A stretch of 64,000 nucleotides of DNA from Alistipes timonensis (GTDB taxonomy: Bacteria; Bacteroidota; Bacteroidia; Bacteroidales; Muribaculaceae): NCBI GenBank assembly GCA_023663385.1, contig JAMPHO010000003.1:56859-120858 (forward strand), read 5' to 3'. The first letter of the stretch is position 1; each line of letters opens with the position of its first letter. The notes below the pieces were generated by a model, which saw only the letters and a list, made by a program, of their open reading frames with translations, was not told the DNA's origin and made no database searches. The position numbers and the translations under genes were made by a program. Positions 25,729 to 34,139 of this stretch are shown piece by piece.

Positions 25729-25736
25729 TACCTTTG
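25729..25736 (+). promoter_or_regulatory. Consensus -7 box (TACCTTTG) of pnp
   Basis: Exact TAnnTTTG match, 37 bases before the ATG. A TTTG at 25713-25716 lies closer than the usual -33 spacing, so the upstream element is uncertain. Confidence 0.65.
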
Positions 25737-25772
25737 CGCGATTTATCAGAAGTTTAAAATCTATCTTATATA

Positions 25773-28019
25773 ATGCTGAACCCTATTAAAAAGACCATCG
25801 AACTGCCCGACGGCCGCACCATCACCCTGGAAACAGGTAAACTGGCCAAGCAGGCCGATGGCGCCGTTGAACTGCGAATGGGCAACACCATGCTCCTCGC
25901 GACGGTAGTTTCCGCCAAAGAAGCAGGCGAGGGAGTCGATTTCATGCCCCTCCAGGTTGACTACAAGGAGAAATTCTCATCCGCGGGCCGTTTCCCCGGC
26001 GGTTTCCTCAAGCGCGAAGGCCGTGCGTCGGACTACGAGGTGCTCACCTCCCGTCTGGTTGACCGCGTGCTCCGCCCCCTTTTCCCCGATAATTACCACG
26101 CTGACACCTTCGTTCAGATCACCATGTTCTCGGCCGACGGCCAGGATATGCCCGACGCTCTGGCCGGCCTCGCCGCCTCAGCCGCTATCGCTGTCAGCGA
26201 CATCCCCTTCCACGGCCCGATTTCCGAAGTGCGCGTAGCCCGCGTCGACGGCAAGTTCGTGATCAACCCCACTTTCGAGCAGCTCGAAAAGGCCGATATG
26301 GAACTGATGGTAGGCGCCACCTACGACAACATCATGATGGTTGAAGGCGAGATGAAGGAGGTTTCCGAGGCTGAGCTCCTCGAAGCCCTCAAGACCGCCC
26401 ACGAGGCCATCAAGGTGCAGTGCAAGGCCCAGGAAGAACTCGCCGTGGCCGCCGGCAAGACCCAGAAGCGCGAATACTGCCACGAGGTCAACGACGAAGA
26501 GCTCCGCAAGGACGTGCGCGAGAAGTGCTACGACAAGGCTTACGCCATCGCCAAGACCGGCACCCCCGACAAGCACTGGCGCCAGGACGCTTTCGACGCC
26601 GTTTGCAAGGAATACATCGAATCGCTCCCCGAAGAGGAGCGCGAGGCCAAGACCCCGCTCGTTAAGCGTTACTACCACGACGTTGAGCGCGAGGCCGTGC
26701 GCCGCTGCATCCTCGACGAGGGCATCCGTCTCGATGGCCGTAAGACCACTCAGATCCGCCCCATCTGGTGCGAGGTTGACTATATCCCCGGCCCTCACGG
26801 ATCGGCCGTGTTCACCCGCGGTGAGACCCAGAGCCTCTCGACCGTGACCCTCGGCACCAAGCTCGACGAGAAGATTCTCGACGACGTGCTCAACCAGGGT
26901 CGCGAGCGCTTCCTCCTCCACTACAACTTCCCCCCCTTCTCGACCGGCGAAGCCAAGGCTCAGCGAGGCGTTGGCCGTCGCGAAATCGGCCACGGCAACC
27001 TCGCCCACCGCGCCATCAAGGGTATGTTCCCCGATGATTTCCCCTACGTTTGCCGCGTGGTTTCCGACATCCTGGAGAGCAACGGCTCGTCGTCGATGGC
27101 AACCGTGTGCGCCGGTACCCTCGCCCTGCTCGACGCCGGCGTGAAGCTTAAGCGCCCCGTCAGCGGTATCGCGATGGGTCTTATCTCCGATGGTGAGAAG
27201 TATGCCGTGCTCAGCGACATCCTCGGCGACGAGGACCACCTCGGCGACATGGACTTCAAGGTGACCGGCACCCGCGAGGGTATCACCGCCACCCAGATGG
27301 ACATCAAGTGCGACGGCCTCAGCTACGAGATTCTCGAACGCGCCCTCAACCAGGCCCGCGACGGACGTCTCCACATCCTCGACATCATCGAGCAGACCAT
27401 ACCCGCGCCCCGCGAGGACTACAAGCCCCACGTTCCGCGCATCGTCACCATGCTCATCCCCAAAGACCTCATCGGTGCCGTTATCGGCCCGGGCGGAAAG
27501 GTTATCCAGGGTATCCAGGAGGCTTCCGGCGCTACCGTTTCGATCGACGAGATTCCCGAGGGTGGCCACATCGAGGTTGCCGCTGCCAACAAGGCCGCTA
27601 TCGACAAGGCTCTCGAAATGATTAACGCCATTGTAGAGCTTCCCGAGGAGGGCAAGGTTTACACCGGCCGCGTGCAGACCATCCAGGACTTCGGCGCGTT
27701 CGTGCAGTTCATGCCCAACCGCGACGGTCTGCTCCACATCTCTGAAATCTCTTGGGACCGTCTGCCCGACATGGAGGCATCCGGCATCAAGGAAGGCGAC
27801 GAGCTTACCGTGAAACTCATCGAAATCGACAAGAAGACCGGCAAGTACCGTCTGTCGCTCCGCGCTCTTCAGGAAAAACCCGAAGGCTGGGTTGAACCCG
27901 CCGAGCGTCCCCGCCGCCCCCGCCGCGAAGATGGTGGCGACCGTCGTCCCCGCCGCGACCACGATGGCGACCGCCGTCCCCGCCGCGACGACCGTCCCCG
28001 CGAACCCCGCCGCGACTAA
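25773..28019 (+). CDS. pnp: Polyribonucleotide nucleotidyltransferase (PNPase)
   Basis: 748 residues. Phosphorolytic 3'-5' exoribonuclease and core of RNA turnover. Order: first RNase PH domain (~1-215), helical linker (~240-320), second RNase PH domain (~325-545, with [10 protein letters not shown] and GLISDG near the active site), KH domain (~560-620, [11 protein letters not shown]) and S1 domain (~630-700, FGAFVQF). After S1 there is a ~35-residue Arg/Pro/Asp-rich tail (repeats of RRPRRD, 27904-28016), a low-complexity RNA-binding-like extension absent from E. coli PNPase. Own promoter and terminator, so monocistronic. Confidence 0.97.
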   Translation: MLNPIKKTIELPDGRTITLETGKLAKQADGAVELRMGNTMLLATVVSAKEAGEGVDFMPLQVDYKEKFSSAGRFPGGFLKREGRASDYEVLTSRLVDRVLRPLFPDNYHADTFVQITMFSADGQDMPDALAGLAASAAIAVSDIPFHGPISEVRVARVDGKFVINPTFEQLEKADMELMVGATYDNIMMVEGEMKEVSEAELLEALKTAHEAIKVQCKAQEELAVAAGKTQKREYCHEVNDEELRKDVREKCYDKAYAIAKTGTPDKHWRQDAFDAVCKEYIESLPEEEREAKTPLVKRYYHDVEREAVRRCILDEGIRLDGRKTTQIRPIWCEVDYIPGPHGSAVFTRGETQSLSTVTLGTKLDEKILDDVLNQGRERFLLHYNFPPFSTGEAKAQRGVGRREIGHGNLAHRAIKGMFPDDFPYVCRVVSDILESNGSSSMATVCAGTLALLDAGVKLKRPVSGIAMGLISDGEKYAVLSDILGDEDHLGDMDFKVTGTREGITATQMDIKCDGLSYEILERALNQARDGRLHILDIIEQTIPAPREDYKPHVPRIVTMLIPKDLIGAVIGPGGKVIQGIQEASGATVSIDEIPEGGHIEVAAANKAAIDKALEMINAIVELPEEGKVYTGRVQTIQDFGAFVQFMPNRDGLLHISEISWDRLPDMEASGIKEGDELTVKLIEIDKKTGKYRLSLRALQEKPEGWVEPAERPRRPRREDGGDRRPRRDHDGDRRPRRDDRPREPRRD

Positions 28020-28041
28020 TACTGACCCTTTATAATAAAAG

Positions 28042-28080
28042 CGCTGCCGAGGAAGTGATTCCCCGGCAGCGTTTCTTTTT
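28042..28080. terminator. Intrinsic terminator between pnp and the acidic lipoprotein gene
   Basis: CGCTGCCG (28042-28049) pairs with CGGCAGCG (28064-28071), with an inner GGAA/TTCC, followed by TTTCTTTTT on the plus strand. It lies between converging genes. Confidence 0.85.
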
Positions 28081-28087
28081 AAGTGTC

Positions 28088-28558
28088 TTACCACTCATCG
28101 TCCCAGTCGTCATCGGAGCCGTCGTCGTCAAACGGAACCTCCTCAAGCAGCAGGTCCTCACCGTCGGGAAGTATATCGCCTATGGCGAGTTCGCGCGAGC
28201 CCTTGCGCCCGGTGAGTTCAAATTCGTAGGTGCCGTTGCGGAACAAACGACCGTCGCTGTCAGATTCCGTTTTCACGTTGCGAAGGCGTATGTTGTCGCC
28301 CGATACTGAGAAGCTGCCATAGCATCCGAGGTAGGTTGTCGGCGATTCGGCATCGGCGTAGAACTTGTCGTCGAGAAATATAATTTCGTAGTTAGTTCCT
28401 TCCGAGTCGGTTCCGAACCAGGCGGTGTAGGAGAGCTTGTTGGAGCCACCGGAGTTTTTGTCGTCGTCATCGTCATCGTCGCCGCAAGAGGTGAGGGCGA
28501 ACGAGAGGGGGAGCATCAGCGCTATCAGCAGGCTCCACCAGAGTTTGTTCTTCTTCAT
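28088..28558 (-). CDS. Acidic lipoprotein with surface-export-like Asp tract
   Basis: 156 residues. Lipoprotein signal with lipobox LTSC (Cys at residue 25) directly followed by G and seven Asp. An acidic tract just after the Cys resembles the lipoprotein export signal that sends Bacteroidetes lipoproteins to the cell surface. The middle (~40-125) is a lipocalin-like beta pattern (YTAWFGTDSEG, YEIIFLDDKFY, GNYSF-like CYGSFSVSGDNI). The C-terminus is again Asp-rich (DDDGSDDDWDDEW). Ligand unknown; the acidic ends could bind cations. Own promoter at 28630. Confidence 0.75.
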   Translation of the reverse strand: MKKNKLWWSLLIALMLPLSFALTSCGDDDDDDDKNSGGSNKLSYTAWFGTDSEGTNYEIIFLDDKFYADAESPTTYLGCYGSFSVSGDNIRLRNVKTESDSDGRLFRNGTYEFELTGRKGSRELAIGDILPDGEDLLLEEVPFDDDGSDDDWDDEW

Positions 28559-28599
28559 ATTTGTTGGTTTTATGGGTTGGTTAATAGTTGCTTAAGAAA

Positions 28600-28629
28600 A
28601 CAGTCCCGATATTCGCATACAGGGACTGT
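28600..28629 (-). terminator. Intrinsic terminator after the outer-membrane barrel gene
   Basis: ACAGTCCC/GGGACTGT perfect 8-bp stem; on the minus strand it is followed by TTTCTT. It overlaps the expected transcription start of the lipoprotein gene. Confidence 0.65.
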
Positions 28630-28637
28630 CGAAGTTA
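28630..28637 (-). promoter_or_regulatory. -7 box (TAACTTCG, minus strand) of the acidic lipoprotein gene
   Basis: The plus strand reads CGAAGTTA; seven of eight match TAnnTTTG, ~72 bases before the start codon. Confidence 0.5.
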
Positions 28638-28642
28638 CACAA

Positions 28643-28664
28643 TTCACATTGATTCTAATGTGAA
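28643..28664. promoter_or_regulatory. Inverted repeat upstream of the -7 box (operator candidate)
   Basis: TTCACATT (28643-28650) and AATGTGAA (28657-28664) are perfect 8-bp complements with a 6-base spacer, placed between the -7 box and the -33 region of the lipoprotein gene. Confidence 0.5.
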
Positions 28665-28700
28665 GTCACAGTTGTAAGTTTTGGATTTTTAGTGTGTGTT

Positions 28701-29432
28701 TTAGAAGTTGAATCCCACTCCGATTTTGAATGTCGAAGTGTTGACCTTCTTGGCGATCTCCATAAAGTCGGTGCCGTAGGTGAGCCCGACATACAGGGCC
28801 TTGTAGTCGATGCCTACTCCGATGTGCCAGCCGAGCTGGAAGCGGTTCCAGGTGTAGTCCTTGCCAACATCTTTTTTGTCGAAGTTGTTGTTGGTGTGAG
28901 TTGAGCCATAGTCCTCCTGCACGTCCTCGTCGGCATATTCTCTTTTGTTGGTGGTCTCGCTAAACACGTTGAGCTTGAAGTTGAGACCTAAGTATGGAGT
29001 TATCGCGAAGTCGTTGTTGATGCCGAATTTGTAGGCGACATTCACGGGGATTGCGAGGTTGATGGTCTTTGTGGATATTTTATGCTCGTATTCGTATGTT
29101 GAACCCTCGTCGAATGTTTCGCTGTCGTTGTAGAACCCGAAGTTGGCCCCGATACCAGTCTCGATGAATATGGGGAGTGTTTTGGACACGCTGAAGCCAT
29201 GCAGATAGTCTATAGCGATACCATTTGTCGAGTAATCGTCGGCATTCTTGCGGTCGATACTGTATTTTTCGTTTTGATACGAGATGGAGAGGCGGTCGTA
29301 GGGGTTGGTGTCCTTAACCATTGAGGAGCCGCCGGTCGAGCGGGCGCCGGCCGAGGCGTTGGAGAACTGGGCAAACGCGGGAGTCGCGATTGCCAGTGCT
29401 CCTGCCATCATCAGAATTTTTACAGCTTTCAT
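28701..29432 (-). CDS. Outer-membrane beta-barrel protein (PorT/OmpW-like small barrel)
   Basis: 243 residues. Signal peptide (MKAVKILMMAGALAIATPAFA) then alternating amphipathic strands (LSISYQNEKYSI, IFIETGIGANFGFY, INLAIPVNVAYKFG, FQLGWHIGVGIDY), ending in a strand with terminal Phe (FKIGVGFNF), the usual signal for BAM insertion. It fits the outer membrane protein beta-barrel family (PF13568 type) with about eight strands. Charged loops suggest a surface-exposed role; substrate unknown. It lies 51 bases downstream of the PD40 gene and is likely co-transcribed with it. Confidence 0.8.
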   Translation of the reverse strand: MKAVKILMMAGALAIATPAFAQFSNASAGARSTGGSSMVKDTNPYDRLSISYQNEKYSIDRKNADDYSTNGIAIDYLHGFSVSKTLPIFIETGIGANFGFYNDSETFDEGSTYEYEHKISTKTINLAIPVNVAYKFGINNDFAITPYLGLNFKLNVFSETTNKREYADEDVQEDYGSTHTNNNFDKKDVGKDYTWNRFQLGWHIGVGIDYKALYVGLTYGTDFMEIAKKVNTSTFKIGVGFNF

Positions 29433-29483
29433 TCCGTTGGTTTTGTTTGTTATGGATATGATTGTTTTTGATTTCAGGTGGGA

Positions 29484-30503
29484 TTAGGGGATGAACTTCA
29501 TGCGCCATATGTTGGCGGTAGCGTCGGCGTCGCCGCGCTGCGAAACGAAGTATATGTACCCGCCGTCGGTGCTCCACACGGGGCTGAGGTCGTCGGCCGC
29601 GTGGTGGGTGAGCTGGCGCAGGTCGGTGCCGTCGATGCGGCAGGTGAAAATGTCGGTGTTGGGGTACACGAAGCCCGGGCCTTCGAGCATCGAGCTCCCC
29701 ACGAATACTAACCAGTGGCCGTCGGGCGACACCATCGGGGTGGTGAAGCTGCGCTCGGCGTCGGATACGATGCACTCCTCGACCCCGGTATCATAGTTGA
29801 TTTTCCATATTTCCGAGCGGCCCATGGCCGACGGGCGCGACACTACTATGGCCTTCTGCCCGGGCACCGGGGCCGGATTCAGCCCCGAGGTGTAGCTCGA
29901 AAGGAAATTATCCTTCAGGGAGTAGCTCCATATGCCGCAGCCGTTGTTTTCAAGGCGGGCGAAGAAAATTTGACCCGAGCCTGGTATCTCCACCGGCGAG
30001 TAGTCGTTGGCCGCTGAGGTTATCTGGCGGCATACATACCCGTTGGTGGCATCGGTGCGGAATATCTGCGTGTTTTTGCCGCGCGCCTCGGAGAAATAGA
30101 GACTTTTGCCGTCGGGGGAGAACGAGAAGTCAATCACGCCCGAGCGGTTGGTGCGCTGCCGCGACCCTCCTTGTTTGAAGAGGTCCTTTATAAAGATGTT
30201 GGTGGTGTTGTTGCGAAACGAGAGGTAGCCGATTTCGGTGCCGTTGGTCAGCGGCGCGAGCACGCGGTTTGAGAACCAGTCGATGCCCCGGTTAGAGCGA
30301 CGCACCTCGGGCATGCACACATAGTCGCTTGTTGATGATACTTTTCGGAACTCGGTTCCCGCTTCTTCGGGCACGGATACTACCGAGTAGTCGACATTTT
30401 GGGCCGTCAGGGCCGATGGAGCCGCTATAGCCGCCAGCATGGCGATATGTTTGGCGTTTGCCTGAGTTATGTGTGATAATAAGGTCCGTAGCATATTTGT
30501 CAA
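29484..30503 (-). CDS. Periplasmic TolB-like PD40 beta-propeller protein
   Basis: 339 residues. Signal peptide (cleavage near LTAQ, residue ~35). Repeats with PD40 signatures follow: VIDFSFSPDGKSLYFSE, PMVSPDGHWLVFVG and SPVWSTDGGYIYFVSQ, with IYR/IFR-type strand endings, giving a six-bladed propeller like TolB but without its N-terminal domain. In this phylum such propellers occur in protein-binding and secretion-related proteins. First gene of a two-gene unit with the outer-membrane barrel. Its leader carries a perfect inverted repeat (30527-30550). Confidence 0.8.
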   Translation of the reverse strand: MTNMLRTLLSHITQANAKHIAMLAAIAAPSALTAQNVDYSVVSVPEEAGTEFRKVSSTSDYVCMPEVRRSNRGIDWFSNRVLAPLTNGTEIGYLSFRNNTTNIFIKDLFKQGGSRQRTNRSGVIDFSFSPDGKSLYFSEARGKNTQIFRTDATNGYVCRQITSAANDYSPVEIPGSGQIFFARLENNGCGIWSYSLKDNFLSSYTSGLNPAPVPGQKAIVVSRPSAMGRSEIWKINYDTGVEECIVSDAERSFTTPMVSPDGHWLVFVGSSMLEGPGFVYPNTDIFTCRIDGTDLRQLTHHAADDLSPVWSTDGGYIYFVSQRGDADATANIWRMKFIP

Positions 30504-30526
30504 GGTCGGCCGCAGCCTGTTTTAGC

Positions 30527-30550
30527 GCTATGACGTTGTGATGTCATAGC
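30527..30550. promoter_or_regulatory. Perfect 8-bp inverted repeat in the PD40 gene leader
   Basis: GCTATGAC and GTCATAGC separated by 8 bases, just downstream of the -7 box on the minus strand. Either an operator at the transcription start or a 5' hairpin. Confidence 0.55.
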
Positions 30551-30560
30551 AATTCGCACG

Positions 30561-30568
30561 CAAAGTTA
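30561..30568 (-). promoter_or_regulatory. Consensus -7 box (TAACTTTG, minus strand) of the PD40 gene
   Basis: The plus strand reads CAAAGTTA, an exact match, ~58 bases upstream of the start codon. Confidence 0.7.
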
Positions 30569-30616
30569 AACAAAACTTAACTATTTACCCCCCCCAATTG
30601 TTAAATAAGATTAAAT

Positions 30617-30648
30617 TGGCGATAGGCGTTGCCAAACGCCTATCGCCA
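30617..30648 (-). terminator. Distal terminator hairpin downstream of the DJ-1 gene
   Basis: A 14-bp perfect stem (30617-30630 with 30635-30648) with a 4-base loop; in the minus direction it is followed by an AT-rich run (AATTTAATCTTATTT). Confidence 0.75.
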
Positions 30649-30658
30649 TACGACGACG

Positions 30659-30699
30659 CACCCCGCTATTAGCCGTAAAAAACGGCCAATGGCGGGGTG
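30659..30699 (-). terminator. Proximal terminator-like hairpin downstream of the DJ-1 gene
   Basis: CACCCCGC (30659-30666) pairs with GCGGGGTG (30692-30699), extended inward by ATTAGCCGT/ACGGCCAAT with one A-C mismatch. It forms a tandem with the hairpin at 30617. Confidence 0.65.
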
Positions 30700-30780
30700 A
30701 TTTTGTCGCTGGGAGCTGTCTGCCCCCGTTATTACGTTATTGTTATATTAAATGCCTCCTAAGTTCTGCGGACAAATGCT

Positions 30781-31353
30781 TTAGAAGTAGAAGTTGGCGC
30801 GCTTGGGGTAGAAGAGCATGCCGCTGCCGACTTCCTGGGCAACGCTTTCGCCCATCGAGTTGGCCACGATGGCAAGCGCGAAGCGCATGGCTGCCGAGGG
30901 GCCGTTGGCGGTGATGAGGCGGTCGAGGGCGATTACGGGGGCGTCGCGGCGCACTGCGCCTGTCATATCTTTCTCGAAGCCGGGGTAGCAGGTGGCTTCC
31001 TTGCCTTCGAGGATGCCGAGCGGGCCGAGCACCACGGCGGGCGCGGCGCAGATGGCGGCGATTTTACCGCTCTGGGCCTGCACTTTCAGCAGGGAGTTAA
31101 GCGGAGCGTACTGCGAGAGGTTTGTCGCACCGGGCATACCGCCGGGGATGATGAGCCATTCCGGGGTGATGAAGTCGGTTTTCTCGTAGAGGGCGTCAGC
31201 TTCGACGGCTATGCCGTGGGCGCCGCGCACCGAGAGTTCGCCTGTTATGGAGATAGTTTTGACATCCATGCCGGCGCGGCGCATGACGTCAACAACGGTG
31301 AGCGCCTCGATTTCCTCGAAGCCTGTAGCCAGAAAAACGTAGGAGGTGTTCAT
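30781..31353 (-). CDS. DJ-1/PfpI family protein (YajL-like)
   Basis: 190 residues, cytoplasmic. DJ-1 superfamily: FEEIEALT near the start provides the conserved Glu, and the nucleophile elbow ICAAP carries the reactive Cys (~residue 106). Members act as methylglyoxal-detoxifying glyoxalase III/deglycase or as oxidative-stress chaperones; the true activity of bacterial YajL proteins is debated. It lies downstream of the suf operon but has its own promoter (31456-31487) and tandem terminators, so it is separately transcribed. Confidence 0.92.
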   Translation of the reverse strand: MNTSYVFLATGFEEIEALTVVDVMRRAGMDVKTISITGELSVRGAHGIAVEADALYEKTDFITPEWLIIPGGMPGATNLSQYAPLNSLLKVQAQSGKIAAICAAPAVVLGPLGILEGKEATCYPGFEKDMTGAVRRDAPVIALDRLITANGPSAAMRFALAIVANSMGESVAQEVGSGMLFYPKRANFYF

Positions 31354-31455
31354 TGCGGTAGTTTAAATAGTAGGGTTAATAGATGTTAGGTTATGAGCCT
31401 TAAAAGTAATGTGACGTAAGTGGGAATGCGAATCCCTGATGTTTTTGTATAAACG

Positions 31456-31487
31456 CAAAAGTAAAGGAAAAGTTCACGGATTGCAAA
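31456..31487 (-). promoter_or_regulatory. Full promoter of the DJ-1 gene: TTTG-N20-TACTTTTG (minus strand)
   Basis: The -7 box lies at 31456-31463 (plus strand CAAAAGTA) and the -33 box at 31484-31487 (plus strand CAAA), separated by 20 bases; both match the Bacteroidetes consensus exactly. Confidence 0.75.
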
Positions 31488-31496
31488 CTTTTCCTT
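31464..31496. promoter_or_regulatory. 11-bp perfect inverted repeat inside the DJ-1 promoter (operator or suf terminator)
   Basis: AAGGAAAAGTT (31464-31474) and AACTTTTCCTT (31486-31496) with an 11-base spacer. It fills the space between the -33 and -7 boxes. In the suf direction it is followed by TTACTTTT... on the minus strand, so it may also end the suf transcript. Confidence 0.6.
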
Positions 31497-31573
31497 GAAA
31501 AAATTTTTTACAGCCTTATTTCACCCCGTTTCACCCTCCACCTTTCACCTTTCACCCTTCACTCTCCACTCCC

Positions 31574-32785
31574 TCATCCTATCAGGGGGAGAATGCGGTG
31601 GAGCGCGGCTATGAAGGCGCGGGCCTCGTCCATAGTGTTGTAAAGGCCGAAGGAGGCGCGCACTGTCCCCTCGATTCCGAGCGACTCCATAAGGGGCTGG
31701 GCGCAGTGGTGGCCGGTGCGAACGGCAATGCCGAGCTTGTCGAGCAGCATCCCGGTGTCGTAGTGGTGGGCGTCGCCTATGAGGAACGAGATAACCGCCG
31801 CCTTGCCGGGCGCGATGCCGAAAATTCGCATTCCGGGAATCTTAATCATCTCCCCGGTGGTCCATTCGAGCAGTTCGTGCTCGTGGGCGGCGATTTTGTC
31901 GATGCCGACGCAGCGTATGTAGTCGAGGGCGGTCCTGAACGCGGCTATATCGACGAAGTCGGGCGTGCCGGCCTCGAACTTGAACGGCAGGTCGGCGAAC
32001 GTGGTTCCCGAGAAGCTGACGTGGCCTATCATCTCGCCGCCACCCTGGTAGGGGGGCATCTTTTCAAGCCACCGCTCCTTGCCGTAGAGCACTCCCACGC
32101 CGCAGGGACCGTACATCTTGTGGGAGGAGAAGGCGTAGAAGTCGCAATCGATGTCGCGCACGTCGATCGCCAGATGCGGGGCGGCCTGGGCGCCGTCGAT
32201 CAGCACGGGCACCCCCTGGCTGTGGGCGTAGGCGGTCATCTCCTTGACGGGATTGACCGTGCCGAGCACGTTGGAGATGTGGCAGAACGAGGCCAGGCGC
32301 GTCCGCTCGTTGAAGAGCGAGCGGAAGGCTTCGAGGTCGAGCGAGCCGTCGGGGTGGATGGGCACCACCCTGAGCTTTAACGCCTTGCGCGACTGAAGTA
32401 GCTGCCAGGGCACGATGTTGGCGTGGTGCTCCATTACGGTGAGGATAATCTCGTCGCCATCCTCAAGCATTGACCCGAACGACGAGGCCACGAGGTTGAT
32501 GGCCTCGGTGGTGCCGCGGGTGAAGATGATTTCGCGGGACGAGGCGGCGTTGACATACTCCCTGACGCTCTCGCGCGTCGCCTCCTGCATCTCGGTGGCC
32601 TCCTGGGATATGGAGAACACGCCGCGGTGCACGTTGGCCTTGTGGCCGTAGTACATCCGCTCGATGGCCTCCACCACCTCGCGGGGTGTCTGCGAGGTGG
32701 CGGTGTTGTCGAGGTACACGAGGGGTTTGCCGTAGACCTCGCGCCCGAGCATCGGGAAATCTTTCCGCAGTTCTTCGATATTCAT
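31574..32785 (-). CDS. sufS: Cysteine desulfurase SufS
   Basis: 403 residues. PLP enzyme taking sulfur from cysteine for Fe-S cluster assembly. PLP lysine Lys223 in SSHKMYGP; persulfide Cys361 in RTGHHCAQP, the short-loop group II form that usually needs SufE/SufU help, and no such gene is seen in the window. Last gene of sufBCDS, 9 bases after sufD. Confidence 0.96.
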   Translation of the reverse strand: MNIEELRKDFPMLGREVYGKPLVYLDNTATSQTPREVVEAIERMYYGHKANVHRGVFSISQEATEMQEATRESVREYVNAASSREIIFTRGTTEAINLVASSFGSMLEDGDEIILTVMEHHANIVPWQLLQSRKALKLRVVPIHPDGSLDLEAFRSLFNERTRLASFCHISNVLGTVNPVKEMTAYAHSQGVPVLIDGAQAAPHLAIDVRDIDCDFYAFSSHKMYGPCGVGVLYGKERWLEKMPPYQGGGEMIGHVSFSGTTFADLPFKFEAGTPDFVDIAAFRTALDYIRCVGIDKIAAHEHELLEWTTGEMIKIPGMRIFGIAPGKAAVISFLIGDAHHYDTGMLLDKLGIAVRTGHHCAQPLMESLGIEGTVRASFGLYNTMDEARAFIAALHRILPLIG

Positions 32786-32794
32786 GGCGAGGGG

Positions 32795-34135
32795 TTATTT
32801 CTGGCAGTCGGCGCATCCCGAGGGGTGGCCCGAGAAGCGGCATTCAACGAGGTGGCGCAGACGGTCGCGGAGCGATTCGAGGCGTATGGAGTCGATAACG
32901 TCGACCATGAAGGCCTGCATGAGCATCGTGCGGGCCTCCCGCTCGGGTATGCCTCGCTGGCGCATATAGAACATGGCGCGCTGGTCGAGCTGGCCGGTGG
33001 CCGCGCCGTGGGAGCACTTCACGTCGTCGTTATAGATAAGGAGCTGGGGCTTGGAGTGCATCCGGGCGGTGTCGGATGCCAGGATGTTGCGGTTGGTCTG
33101 GTAGGCTTCGGTGAAGCGGGCGCCGGGGCACACCTCGATACCACCCTCGAAAGCCCCCTGGGCGCTGTCGTCGAGCGAGTATTTGAAGAGCTGCTCCGAG
33201 CGGCCGCGGGTCGAGCGGTGTACCACCTCGGAGGTGTTGTCGATATGCTGCGAGCCGGAGCCGATGGCCATTCCGGCCAGGTGGCAGTCGGCGTTCTCGC
33301 CGTCGAGCGAGAGGTTGAACTCGTTGCGCGTCATACCGTTGGTGAGGGTGGCGGCTACCCCCTGGAAGCGCGAGTCGGCCTCCTGGCGGGCAAAGAGCTG
33401 GGAGTAGCGGGTGGTGTCGGGGTTCGACTCCTCAAGGTCGTACCAGTTGACCTCGGCGTTCTTCCCGGCGATAATCTCCACCACCTCCGACGAGAGGTAG
33501 CTCGAACCGGCCTGCGAGTGGTCGCATTTCAGCACCGAAATGGCCGAACCCTCCTCGGCCACCACCAGCACGCGGCGCGGAGCCAGCAGCGGGGTGGGGG
33601 AGTTGAAGATGCTCACGAGCTGCACGGGCTTGTCGGATCTCGCGCCGCGGGCGGCGTGGATCAGCACTCCGTCCTGGGCGAGCAGGGTGTTGAGGGCCAC
33701 TCCGGGTTTATCCATCGGCGCCGCGGTGCCGAGATGGCGGGCGAGAACCTCGGCCATTGGGCCTGAGGCCGCTTCCGAGAAGGAGCACACGGTGATCTCC
33801 TCCGGCAGGTTTTTGAGCAGCGTCGCGGTGGGCACGAAGCGGTCGTTGACTATGATGCCCATCAGCGTCGACAGGTTGGGCACGTCGCAGCGGAACGCGG
33901 CGGCGATGTCAACCGGGATGTTCACGCGGTTGATGTTCACCCCGTAGTCGGGCGCGAACATCTTCTCGACGGAGGTTTTCTCAAACCCCTCGTCACCCTT
34001 TTCGGGGAGGCGCCCGGCCTTCTCCAGCGCGGCGAGCGCCGCGGGGCGCAGGGCGTTGAGCGCCGGAGCCGAATGGGCTTCGACCGCCGCGCGGTTCTCG
34101 CGGTAGAGGTTTATGTATTGGTCAATAGCGCTCAT
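32795..34135 (-). CDS. sufD: Fe-S assembly scaffold subunit SufD
   Basis: 446 residues. The start at 34135 (MSAIDQYINLY) is preferred to an upstream in-frame ATG inside sufC, because it lies 4 bases after the sufC stop. The C-terminal half has the SufB/D beta-helix (VVEIIAGKNAEVNWYDLEE, SQHIDNTSEV, RSEQLFKYSL) and the conserved KCSHGAATGQLD motif; the last residues contain a CADCQK end. Forms SufBC2D with SufB and the SufC ATPase. Confidence 0.95.
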   Translation of the reverse strand: MSAIDQYINLYRENRAAVEAHSAPALNALRPAALAALEKAGRLPEKGDEGFEKTSVEKMFAPDYGVNINRVNIPVDIAAAFRCDVPNLSTLMGIIVNDRFVPTATLLKNLPEEITVCSFSEAASGPMAEVLARHLGTAAPMDKPGVALNTLLAQDGVLIHAARGARSDKPVQLVSIFNSPTPLLAPRRVLVVAEEGSAISVLKCDHSQAGSSYLSSEVVEIIAGKNAEVNWYDLEESNPDTTRYSQLFARQEADSRFQGVAATLTNGMTRNEFNLSLDGENADCHLAGMAIGSGSQHIDNTSEVVHRSTRGRSEQLFKYSLDDSAQGAFEGGIEVCPGARFTEAYQTNRNILASDTARMHSKPQLLIYNDDVKCSHGAATGQLDQRAMFYMRQRGIPEREARTMLMQAFMVDVIDSIRLESLRDRLRHLVECRFSGHPSGCADCQK

Positions 34136-34139
34136 CAGT

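Noticed and set aside
26178..28094. 638-codon open frame on the minus strand across pnp
   Set aside because: It is the antisense shadow of a full PNPase gene in GC-rich DNA; the translation is Val/Gly/His-rich without domains, and it would run through the terminator.
31500..31573. Pyrimidine-rich TTTCACC/CTTTCAC run as a repeat element
   Set aside because: Low-complexity degenerate copies of 7-9 bases with no fixed period; nothing beyond composition supports function.
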